The notes under the pieces: model-generated
What the model was told of the DNA's origin: nothing
Databases searched by the model: none
The model's input: the letters and a program-made list of their open reading frames with translations, nothing else
In this document: piece after piece, positions 1 through 6,333 of the stretch
How positions within the stretch are numbered: the first letter of the stretch is position 1
Layout of the letters: each line of letters starts with the position of its first letter
Translations under genes and position numbers: made by a program
Assembly (NCBI GenBank): GCA_013042925.1
Contig: JABDPH010000266.1
Coordinates: 1 to 11,588, forward strand
DNA: 11,588 bases
DNA from: Eudoraea sp.
Lineage (GTDB): Bacteria > Bacteroidota > Bacteroidia > Flavobacteriales > Flavobacteriaceae
Reading direction: 5' to 3'

Positions 1-22
1 ATCTACCCTCAATATTAACTAA

Positions 23-1333
23 ATGTCACAAAAAGTAAGTATTTTTTGGTTTCGCAGAGACTTAAGACTGCATGATAACGCTGGGCTTTACCACGCCCTT
101 AAAGCAAATCACCCGGTTTTACCAATATTTATTTTTGATACGGAAATACTTCAATCACTTCCTGAAAATGACGCCAGGGTATCTTTTATATATGATTCAT
201 TGCAGGAATTGAGAAAACGGCTGCAAGAGCAATACCAAAGTTCAATAGGCATCTATTACGGCAATCCTCTGGATATTTTTAAAATCCTAATTGTTGAATA
301 CGACATTCAATCTGTTTATACCAATAGCGATTATGAGCCCTATGCCCGTAAAAGGGACGGGGAGATTTCACAGACCCTAAAACTATCCAATATCGAATTC
401 AAAACTTTCAAAGACCAGGTAATCTATGAAAAGAATGAAGTTGTTAAGGATAATAATGAGCCCTATGTGGTTTATACACCCTATATGCGGAAGTGGAAAC
501 AAAAATTCCATTCAGATGAGCCGGTTATGCTTTATGACTCCGAGTCGTTGTTAAACAGGATGCATAAGAAAACAGATTTACCAAATCTGGCACTGGTAGA
601 GATAGGCTTTAACAGATCTGATATAAAGGTCCCCGCCTATGAAATTTCTAAATCATTATTAAATTCATACGAGAAAACAAGAAATTTTCCGGCTATAGAA
701 AAAGGAACTTCTAAACTGGGCCCGCATCTGCGATTTGGAACCGTTTCTACAAGACAGATAGTATTAAAAGCTCTGAATATTAAGAATGAAACATTCTTAA
801 ATGAATTGATTTGGCGCGAATTTTTTATGCAAATTCTTTGGCATTTTCCGCATACTGTGCATAAAGCTTTCAAACCAAAATATGACAGGATTCCATGGCG
901 GAATAATGAAAGTGATTTTGATAAGTGGAAAAATGGGGAAACCGGATACCCCCTTGTTGATGCAGGAATGAGGGAACTTAATTCTACCGGATTTATGCAC
1001 AACCGGGTACGAATGCTGGTGGCAAGTTTTCTTTGTAAACATTTATTAATAGACTGGCGCTGGGGTGAAGCCTATTTTGCTTTAAAACTATTAGACTTTG
1101 AATTAAGCAGTAATGTTGGAAACTGGCAATGGGCAGCAGGCAGCGGCGTGGATGCTGCTCCTTATTTCAGAATCTTCAATCCCATTACACAAGTCGATAA
1201 ATTTGATAAACAAAAAGAGTATATAAATAAATGGGTGCCAGAGCTGCAGGAATTGACTTATCCACAAATGATGGTAGATCATAAGATGGCGCGTGAGCGC
1301 TGTCTGAAAACATACAAGGACGCACTGAACTAA
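23..1333 (+). CDS. phr: Deoxyribodipyrimidine photolyase, class I (cryptochrome/photolyase family)
   Basis: A cytoplasmic FAD enzyme that uses blue light to split cyclobutane pyrimidine dimers in DNA. The 436 residues are a little shorter than E. coli Phr (about 470). The N-terminal Rossmann-like antenna domain opens with WFRRDLRLHDN (residues 9-19). The helical FAD domain follows, with TSKLGPHLRFG (229-239), ELIWREFF (261-268), TGYPLVDAGMREL (307-319) and MHNRVRM (325-331). The electron-transfer Trp triad appears complete at W292, W345 and W368; the 53- and 23-residue gaps match E. coli W306/W359/W382. N364 lies four residues before the last Trp, matching the Asn next to flavin N5 in photolyases, where plant cryptochromes have Asp. 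This favours a repair enzyme over a photoreceptor, though a cryptochrome-like role cannot be excluded. The ATG start places the WFRRDLR motif at the usual distance. No promoter is visible in the 22 bases upstream, so the gene may continue an operon from the left. Confidence 0.95.
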   Translation: MSQKVSIFWFRRDLRLHDNAGLYHALKANHPVLPIFIFDTEILQSLPENDARVSFIYDSLQELRKRLQEQYQSSIGIYYGNPLDIFKILIVEYDIQSVYTNSDYEPYARKRDGEISQTLKLSNIEFKTFKDQVIYEKNEVVKDNNEPYVVYTPYMRKWKQKFHSDEPVMLYDSESLLNRMHKKTDLPNLALVEIGFNRSDIKVPAYEISKSLLNSYEKTRNFPAIEKGTSKLGPHLRFGTVSTRQIVLKALNIKNETFLNELIWREFFMQILWHFPHTVHKAFKPKYDRIPWRNNESDFDKWKNGETGYPLVDAGMRELNSTGFMHNRVRMLVASFLCKHLLIDWRWGEAYFALKLLDFELSSNVGNWQWAAGSGVDAAPYFRIFNPITQVDKFDKQKEYINKWVPELQELTYPQMMVDHKMARERCLKTYKDALN

Positions 1334-1372
1334 GTTGAATTAGTCCTTAGTTCTTAGGTGTTTTATTTTTTA

Positions 1373-1391
1373 GTAATGTAGAATACATTAC
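1373..1391. repeat. Perfect 8-bp inverted repeat with 3-bp spacer, candidate operator
   Basis: GTAATGTA, then GAA, then TACATTAC: two perfect complementary 8-base arms. It sits in the 117-base gap between the photolyase and the exported amidohydrolase, about 60 bases before the amidohydrolase start. There is no T-tract on the 3' side of the hairpin on either strand, so it does not look like a terminator. Its size and symmetry would suit a dimeric repressor or activator, but no regulator gene lies next to it. The rest of the gap is AT-rich and includes three imperfect 7-base repeats beginning TTAG at 1340-1360. No good TAnnTTTG box was found in it; TATTTTTA at 1406-1413 is one mismatch away. 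Confidence 0.45.
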
Positions 1392-1450
1392 ACAGTAAAA
1401 AGATGTATTTTTAGTGAATTGATTACCAACTCTTATAACATTTAAAACAT

Positions 1451-2878
1451 ATGAGAATAATATTCTTTGGAATATTGCTTGTTTTGAGCTCCTATGTATC
1501 AGCTCAAAAAATTAGTAATAGCAAAAAAGCAGTTCTTCAATCCATTGAAAAACACAATACGGAGTTAATAGCGATTAGTGATTCCATTTGGGCTCTTGCC
1601 GAAACAGCCTTTAATGAAGATCAATCTTCTGTTATATTGGCAGATTATGCAGAAAAGAATGGTTTTACGGTTGAACGAGGAGTTTCAGGAATGCCAACGG
1701 CCTTTATTGCAACTTACGGATCAGGTAAACCCGTAATAAGCATATTAGGTGAATTTGATGCACTTCCCGGAATTTCTCAAAAGGCCCAGCCCACTAAGGA
1801 AGCATTAAATGAAGGTGCGGCCGGACATGGTTGCGGGCATAATTTATTTGGAACAGCGAGTCTCGGAGCTGCTGTGGCAGTAAAAGAGCTTATGGAGGAG
1901 GGTAAAATAAAAGGAACCGTTAAGTTTTTTGGTACACCGGCTGAAGAAAAATACTTCGGAAAGGTTTGGATGGTACGCGACGGTTTATGGGATGATGTAG
2001 ACGTTAATTTAAGCTGGCATCCGGCAGACAATACTGAAGCAGACGCTCAAAGTACGCTTGCACTGGTTGATTTTAAAGTTGAATTCTTTGGCCAGGCGGC
2101 ACATGCGTCCTCTGATCCCTGGAATGGAAGAAGTGCTTCCGATGCTTTAGAAATCTATACTACGGGAATTAATTACTACCGCGAACATATTAAGCCAACT
2201 GTACGCATTCATTACCATATACAAGATGGTGGGCAGGTTGTTAATGTTGTGCCGGATTATTCCAAACTTTGGGTTCGGGTAAGGGACACCAAGCGAAGCG
2301 GAGTTATGCCGGTTTACGAAAGGGTTATGAAAATGGCAGAAGGGGCAGCAATAATGGCGAATGTGGATTATAAAATTTCTCTGATCTCGGGAATTTATGA
2401 AGTATTGGTAAACAGATCCGGGGAAGAGGTCATGCAAAAGAATTTAGAATATTTAGGTGACATATCTTATTCTGATGAAGAGCAGGCTTTTGGTAAAAAG
2501 ATTCAGGAGATTACAAAAAAGCCTCAGATCGGAATGGATAGTAAAATAAGTCCGCTTAAGGAAACCAAGGAAAATCCCGGGGGTGGCTCAACAGATGTTG
2601 GCGACGTAAGCTGGAATGTTCCGAACATCAATCTAAGTGTAACCACGGCACCAAAAGATACACCCTGGCATTCGTGGGCGGTTGTTGCGTGTGGCGGAAT
2701 GAGTATTGGCCATAAAGGCATGACTTATGCGGCTAAGGCTTTAAGCATGACTGCTGTTGATCTTTTCGAGGATCAGAAATTAATTGAAAAAATTAATAAC
2801 GAGTATAAAGAACGGAAGGGTGATGAGGTTTATGAAGCAAATATACCTCCGGGCCCGCCTCCCGTGGGAGATAATTAA
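1451..2878 (+). CDS. Exported M20-family amidohydrolase, AbgB-like
   Basis: A zinc-dependent amidohydrolase/carboxypeptidase of the M20 family, closest in motif pattern to AbgB (the p-aminobenzoyl-glutamate hydrolase subunit). A signal peptide is clear: basic start, hydrophobic residues 3-16, then VSA before Gln19, so the enzyme should act in the periplasm or outside. Metal and catalytic motifs are GEFDALPG (100-107), GHGCGHN (125-131), GTPAEE (161-166) and SWHP (188-191). The dimerisation or lid domain includes FFGQAAHASSDPWNGRSA (212-229). The C-terminal catalytic part carries STDVGDVSW and IGHKGM. The tail ends in a Pro/Gly-rich stretch of about ten residues (PPGPPP). The true substrate is unknown; N-acyl amino acids, dipeptides or folate breakdown products are all possible. 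Three in-frame TAA codons end the gene, and the iron-sulfur gene begins only 29 bases on, so they are probably transcribed together. Confidence 0.88.
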   Translation: MRIIFFGILLVLSSYVSAQKISNSKKAVLQSIEKHNTELIAISDSIWALAETAFNEDQSSVILADYAEKNGFTVERGVSGMPTAFIATYGSGKPVISILGEFDALPGISQKAQPTKEALNEGAAGHGCGHNLFGTASLGAAVAVKELMEEGKIKGTVKFFGTPAEEKYFGKVWMVRDGLWDDVDVNLSWHPADNTEADAQSTLALVDFKVEFFGQAAHASSDPWNGRSASDALEIYTTGINYYREHIKPTVRIHYHIQDGGQVVNVVPDYSKLWVRVRDTKRSGVMPVYERVMKMAEGAAIMANVDYKISLISGIYEVLVNRSGEEVMQKNLEYLGDISYSDEEQAFGKKIQEITKKPQIGMDSKISPLKETKENPGGGSTDVGDVSWNVPNINLSVTTAPKDTPWHSWAVVACGGMSIGHKGMTYAAKALSMTAVDLFEDQKLIEKINNEYKERKGDEVYEANIPPGPPPVGDN

Positions 2879-2907
2879 TAATAACGTTTAAATAATCCTA
2901 AAAAATT

Positions 2908-3339
2908 ATGGCAGAAAGAGAAATAGTAAAAGAATATGTAAACGGCGATTTCACTGTGGTATGGAAACCAAAGAAATGCATCCATTCGGCAATATGCGTG
3001 CATACGTTGCCGAAAGTTTATGATCCCAATAAAAAACCATGGATTGAACCAAAAAACGCCACTATCGATGAATTAAAATCGCAAATAGATAAATGTCCTT
3101 CAGGGGCACTAACTTATTCTATAAAAGGAGAAAAAGAAAATTTAGAAGATATGTCAAATAATACACGAGTAGAAGTAATGGCTAATGGCCCACTGTTGGT
3201 TCATGGAGCTTTAGAGGTAAAAGATGCCAGTGGTAAGTCAGAAAGTAAAAGTGGAGTAACTGCATTATGCCGATGCGGTGCATCAGACAACAAGCCTTAT
3301 TGTGATGGAGCTCATAAGAAAATTGACTTTGTAGGATAA
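2908..3339 (+). CDS. Two-domain iron-sulfur protein (Fer4_19 plus CDGSH)
   Basis: A 143-residue soluble protein joining two iron-sulfur domains. Residues 8-72 match the Fer4_19 (E. coli YjdI-like) divergent ferredoxin domain: KCIHSAICVHTLP (23-35), PWIEP (44-48) and KCPSGAL (62-68), with only three cysteines (C24, C30, C63) plus nearby H26. Residues 105-143 are a CDGSH domain, with C121, C123, C132 and H136 in the C-x-C-x8-C-x3-H arrangement that binds a 2Fe-2S cluster in mitoNEET-type proteins. An acidic linker around residues 74-88 joins the two. No signal peptide is visible, so it is cytoplasmic. The function is not established; electron transfer, cluster transfer or redox sensing are the reasonable options. 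It follows the amidohydrolase closely, and a YjdJ-type GNAT gene lies 2.6 kb further on. Domain assignment is firm; role is inference. Confidence 0.9.
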   Translation: MAEREIVKEYVNGDFTVVWKPKKCIHSAICVHTLPKVYDPNKKPWIEPKNATIDELKSQIDKCPSGALTYSIKGEKENLEDMSNNTRVEVMANGPLLVHGALEVKDASGKSESKSGVTALCRCGASDNKPYCDGAHKKIDFVG

Positions 3340-3410
3340 AATTAATGTTACGCATTTATAATGGAGGTATATGGAATTGAAAGTAATCTTATTAACTAAT
3401 TCTGATTATT

Positions 3411-4331
3411 ATGAGTTCGATTTTTAATAAAATCCTGCTAATACTTATTATTATGGGTCCGGCACAAATTTTTGGACAGTCATCTCAGCTTAAATCAATG
3501 CTGGAAATTTTTTCAATAGAAAGCGGAGAGCGAAAAGTGATTTACGAAGAAAAGGCGCACTTTGAAGCGCCTAACTGGAGTACTGATGGCAATTACTTAA
3601 TTTTCAATCAAAATGGGCTCCTATACAAAATAAAAACAGATGGCAATTCAAAGTTACAACTAGACACCGGAGCCGCAGTAAAATGCAACAATGACCACGG
3701 AATATCTCCAGATGGTACCATGCTGGCTATTAGTAACAATGATCCCATAGAGGGGGTAGAATCCGGCACATCCAGAATCTATACATTGCCCATTGAAGGA
3801 GGTGTTCCTAAACTTGTAACATTAAAATATCCTTCTTACTGGCATGGATGGTCTCCGGCGAGTGATGCTGTTGTGTATACCGCACGGCGCAATAATAACT
3901 ATGATATTTACAGAATTTCAATTCATGGAGGTGAGGAGGAACGCCTTACAGACAGCCCTGGACTAGATGATGGCCCTGAATATTCCTCGGATGGCTCTTA
4001 CATTTATTACAATTCAATGCAATCCGGTTCTATGGAGATTTGGAGAATGAAAGTTGATGGAAGTGAGAAAGAGCAATTAACGAACGATGCATATTCTAAC
4101 TGGTTTGCGCATCCATCACCGGATGGCAAATATTTTGTTTTTATTTCCTACCTGCAAGATCAGGGAGATCGTCATCCTCCCTTAAAAGATGTGGCATTGC
4201 GTCTTTACGATCTTAATACTAAGGAAATTAAAAGTCTTTGCTCTTTTACAGGCGGACAGGGAACGATCAATGTCCCTTCCTGGTCACCCGATAGCAAACA
4301 CTTTGCATTTGTATCCTATGAAAATCAATAA
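3411..4331 (+). CDS. Exported TolB-like beta-propeller protein (PD40/WD40-like repeats)
   Basis: A 306-residue protein made almost wholly of PD40-type propeller repeats. The blades are marked by WSTDG (56-60), SPDG (99-102), WSPAS (147-151), YSSDGS (191-196), SPDGK (236-240) and WSPDSK (291-296), each followed by a short hydrophobic strand, which suggests a six-bladed propeller. An N-terminal hydrophobic stretch (residues 8-21) followed by FG before Gln23 looks like a signal peptide, so it is probably periplasmic. The resemblance is to the C-terminal propeller of TolB; the N-terminal TolB domain is absent. Proteins of this kind are often labelled as biopolymer transporters by automatic annotation, but nothing here supports transport. 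Binding of a protein or carbohydrate partner is the likeliest role. Start: ATG at the head of the signal peptide. The 71 bases before it show no clear promoter. Confidence 0.85.
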   Translation: MSSIFNKILLILIIMGPAQIFGQSSQLKSMLEIFSIESGERKVIYEEKAHFEAPNWSTDGNYLIFNQNGLLYKIKTDGNSKLQLDTGAAVKCNNDHGISPDGTMLAISNNDPIEGVESGTSRIYTLPIEGGVPKLVTLKYPSYWHGWSPASDAVVYTARRNNNYDIYRISIHGGEEERLTDSPGLDDGPEYSSDGSYIYYNSMQSGSMEIWRMKVDGSEKEQLTNDAYSNWFAHPSPDGKYFVFISYLQDQGDRHPPLKDVALRLYDLNTKEIKSLCSFTGGQGTINVPSWSPDSKHFAFVSYENQ

Positions 4332-4375
4332 TCCATTATTTTAAACACCCATAAAAACATCCAAAAACCATTTCA

Positions 4376-4822
4376 ATGAAAAAACTTATACTCTTACTTT
4401 TCATATGCTATTTTTCAAATTCATATGCTCAGGACTTTGATTTTCAATACGACCATTATTCTTTCGTAGTTACCGATCTTAAGAAAACAGGAGATTTCTA
4501 TGCTAACATCTTAAGACTAAAAGAAATACCACATCCGTCTGCATCAAAGGGGTTTCGCTGGTTTAGCATTCATGGAAATTCTCAACTTCACCTTATAGAA
4601 AAAGATTCAGTTATCAGACAAAATAATAAAAGTATCCATCTATGCCTTGCAACCAAAAACCTGGATGGTCTTATCTCCTATCTGGAAGAGAAAAATGTCC
4701 CTTATTGGGATTGGCCCGGTAAAAAGAATGCTGTTACGGACCGCGCTGATGGAGTTAAACAAATCTATATTAAAGATCCCGAAGAAAATTGGGTTGAAAT
4801 TAATACCGCAGCCCATGATTAA
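4376..4822 (+). CDS. Exported VOC-superfamily (glyoxalase/dioxygenase fold) protein
   Basis: A 148-residue single VOC module behind a signal peptide (KK, hydrophobic residues 4-12, then SYA before Gln19). The fold is shown by YDHYSFVVTDL (25-35, first metal-side strand), FYANILRL (41-48), QLHLIE (70-75), SIHLCLAT (86-93) and the closing IKDPEENWVEIN (132-143). Candidate metal ligands are H27, H72, H88 and E141, the positions used by glyoxalase I, FosA and extradiol dioxygenases. The fold is paired, so a single module would normally act as a dimer. Export to the periplasm is uncommon for VOC enzymes, which makes a glyoxalase I or cytosolic drug-modifying role less likely; the substrate is unknown. 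The gene lies 44 bases after the TolB-like gene and 72 bases before pirin, all on one strand. Confidence 0.87.
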   Translation: MKKLILLLFICYFSNSYAQDFDFQYDHYSFVVTDLKKTGDFYANILRLKEIPHPSASKGFRWFSIHGNSQLHLIEKDSVIRQNNKSIHLCLATKNLDGLISYLEEKNVPYWDWPGKKNAVTDRADGVKQIYIKDPEENWVEINTAAHD

Positions 4823-4894
4823 AAATATTCTATTTCTATTGAAATCGATATTCAGCAACATTTTAAAATAAACAAAATATCAAAATTTACCACA

Positions 4895-5893
4895 ATGAGC
4901 GGCCATGTTAAGCGCGTTTTCCCTCTGGGTTTTCCATGGGAAACACATGACCCATTTTTGTTCTTTGTCTATCATTTAGATCACTATCCAAAGGGAAATA
5001 ATGCCATGGAACCCTCCGTTTCCCTTGAAGGGCGTAACCTGGGTAATGACTTTACTATAAAAGATGGTTGGAGAATGTATCACGGACATACAATTCCGGG
5101 GTTTCCCTATCATCCGCATCGCGGATTTGAAACGGTTACGATTGTGAATAAGGGATTTTGTGATCATTCAGATTCATTAGGAGCTGCAGGAAGATTTGGA
5201 CAAGGCGATGTGCAATGGATGACTGCGGGCAGGGGTGTACAACATTCGGAAATGTTCCCTTTGCTGAATACTGATCAGGATAATCCGTTAGAATTATTTC
5301 AAATTTGGATCAACTTGCCTAAAGCAGATAAATTTGTTGAACCTCATTTCAAGATGCTCTGGCATGAAGATATCCCCCTTGTTCAGATAAATAATACTAC
5401 AATAAAAATAATTGCCGGAAACTTTGAAGGAACACCTGCACTGGAGCCGGCACCCAATTCGTGGGCAGCAAATATAGATAATGAAGTGGCCATCTGGAAT
5501 ATTCATATGGATGAAAACGAAACGTTTAATTTGCCTCCGGCATCTGCAAATTTAAACCGTACCCTTTATTATTATGAAGGCGATGAGGTTAAAATCGGAG
5601 AACAGTTGATTAAACCAGATCATGGCGTGGAACTCATTTCAGATGCTGAAATTACTATAGAAAATGGCGGTAAGAAATCACACTTTTTGTTACTTCAGGG
5701 AAAACCGATTAACGAGCCGGTAGCAAAGTATGGTCCTTTTGTTATGAATACTCAGATGGAAATTCAGCAGGCTATGGAGGAATACAGGCTTACCCAATTT
5801 GGTGGCTGGCCATGGCCGCATGCAGACAACGTACATCCAAGGGAAAAAGGCAGGTTTGCAAAATATCCTAACGGAGAGGTTGTAGAACCCTAA
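4895..5893 (+). CDS. Pirin-family bicupin protein
   Basis: A 332-residue cytoplasmic protein with the pirin double cupin fold. The N-terminal cupin carries the metal site: H73 and H75 in YHPHRGFETVT (72-82), then H117 and E119 in GVQHSEMFP (114-122), matching H56, H58, H101 and E103 of human pirin. FGQGDVQWMTAGRG (101-114) is the typical core. The second cupin spans roughly residues 170-270 and lacks these ligands, as usual. Characterised homologues differ: bacterial pirins such as YhhW have quercetinase activity, and others bind regulators or metabolic enzymes, so no substrate is assigned here. The C-terminal tail of about 50 residues (ending near GEVVEP) makes it longer than the roughly 230- to 290-residue pirins that have been studied. 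It is the last gene of the plus-strand block and faces the GNAT gene. Confidence 0.93.
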   Translation: MSGHVKRVFPLGFPWETHDPFLFFVYHLDHYPKGNNAMEPSVSLEGRNLGNDFTIKDGWRMYHGHTIPGFPYHPHRGFETVTIVNKGFCDHSDSLGAAGRFGQGDVQWMTAGRGVQHSEMFPLLNTDQDNPLELFQIWINLPKADKFVEPHFKMLWHEDIPLVQINNTTIKIIAGNFEGTPALEPAPNSWAANIDNEVAIWNIHMDENETFNLPPASANLNRTLYYYEGDEVKIGEQLIKPDHGVELISDAEITIENGGKKSHFLLLQGKPINEPVAKYGPFVMNTQMEIQQAMEEYRLTQFGGWPWPHADNVHPREKGRFAKYPNGEVVEP

Positions 5894-5913
5894 ACAGGTG
5901 AATATTTTAGCAG

Positions 5914-5950
5914 CTTCTGGTTATTTAAACCTTTGCTTCAATAGAAGTTC
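5914..5950. terminator. Weak candidate terminator between convergent genes
   Basis: In the 61-base gap between the pirin and GNAT stop codons, CTTCT (5914-5918) pairs with AGAAG (5943-5947), and inside it GGTT (5919-5922) pairs with AACC (5928-5931) around an ATTTA loop. An asymmetric bulge of about 11 bases separates the two stems on the 3' side. T-rich sequence follows on the plus strand. The position between convergent genes suits a shared terminator, but the stem is imperfect and AT-rich. Confidence 0.3.
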
Positions 5951-5954
5951 TTAT

Positions 5955-6278
5955 TTATCCTATAGAAAATCCCGGTGCGAGTAAATTATCTGCTTTGCCC
6001 GGATGACGCTTCAAATATGCAGCAACAAAAGGACATAACGGTGCCATTTTGAATCCGTTTTCTTTAATATATTCAAGGGTTTTAGACACAATAAGTGACC
6101 CAAGACCCTTTCCTTCTAATGAACGAGGTACTTCTGTATGGGTTAGATAAATGACATTATTTTTGGTCTGGATATATTCTATAAATACTGTTTCCTCCTC
6201 TATTTGTAGTTCAAATCTTTTCTTTTGACCAGATTCGTTGTTAATAAGGGGTAGTTTTTCCCAAACCGGATTTTTCAT
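5955..6278 (-). CDS. Small GNAT-type N-acetyltransferase, YjdJ-like
   Basis: A 107-residue protein of the short GNAT group (COG2388, E. coli YjdJ). The acetyl-CoA-binding loop is seen in EVPRSLEGKGLGS (49-61), followed by the helix LIVSKTLEYIKENG (62-75) and the family signature LCPFVAAYLKRHP (81-93), in which C82 is a conserved candidate catalytic residue. The domain is only the minimal half of a full GNAT fold; such proteins accept acetyl-CoA, but targets are mostly unknown. In E. coli the neighbour of yjdJ is yjdI, a Fer4_19 protein; here a Fer4_19-CDGSH gene lies 2.6 kb away with pirin between them. The gene starts 55 bases downstream of the murA stop on the same strand and may be read through from it. 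No separate promoter is visible. Confidence 0.88.
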   Translation of the reverse strand: MKNPVWEKLPLINNESGQKKRFELQIEEETVFIEYIQTKNNVIYLTHTEVPRSLEGKGLGSLIVSKTLEYIKENGFKMAPLCPFVAAYLKRHPGKADNLLAPGFSIG

Positions 6279-6333
6279 TTACAAGATCTTTATATTACTG
6301 TGAATTCGTTGAATACTGAAGACTAATTCTTTA

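Noticed and set aside
637..1042. Open minus-strand frames inside the photolyase gene
   Set aside because: They lie opposite strongly conserved photolyase motifs, match no known family pattern, and have no start signal; they are shadows of the real gene.
1345..1358. Possible terminator hairpin after the photolyase (CCT...AGG)
   Set aside because: Only three pairs form; the following T-rich stretch alone is not enough.
1777..2721. Three minus-strand open frames inside the amidohydrolase gene
   Set aside because: All are antisense to M20 motifs and have unusual composition; no independent support.
3361..3399. 12-codon ORF before the TolB-like gene
   Set aside because: Too short, no recognisable peptide, and no promoter; chance is the simplest explanation.
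4640..4871. Open frames on both strands over the end of the VOC gene
   Set aside because: The VOC frame has the conserved C-terminal DPEENWVEIN motif; the others are out of frame with it and resemble nothing.
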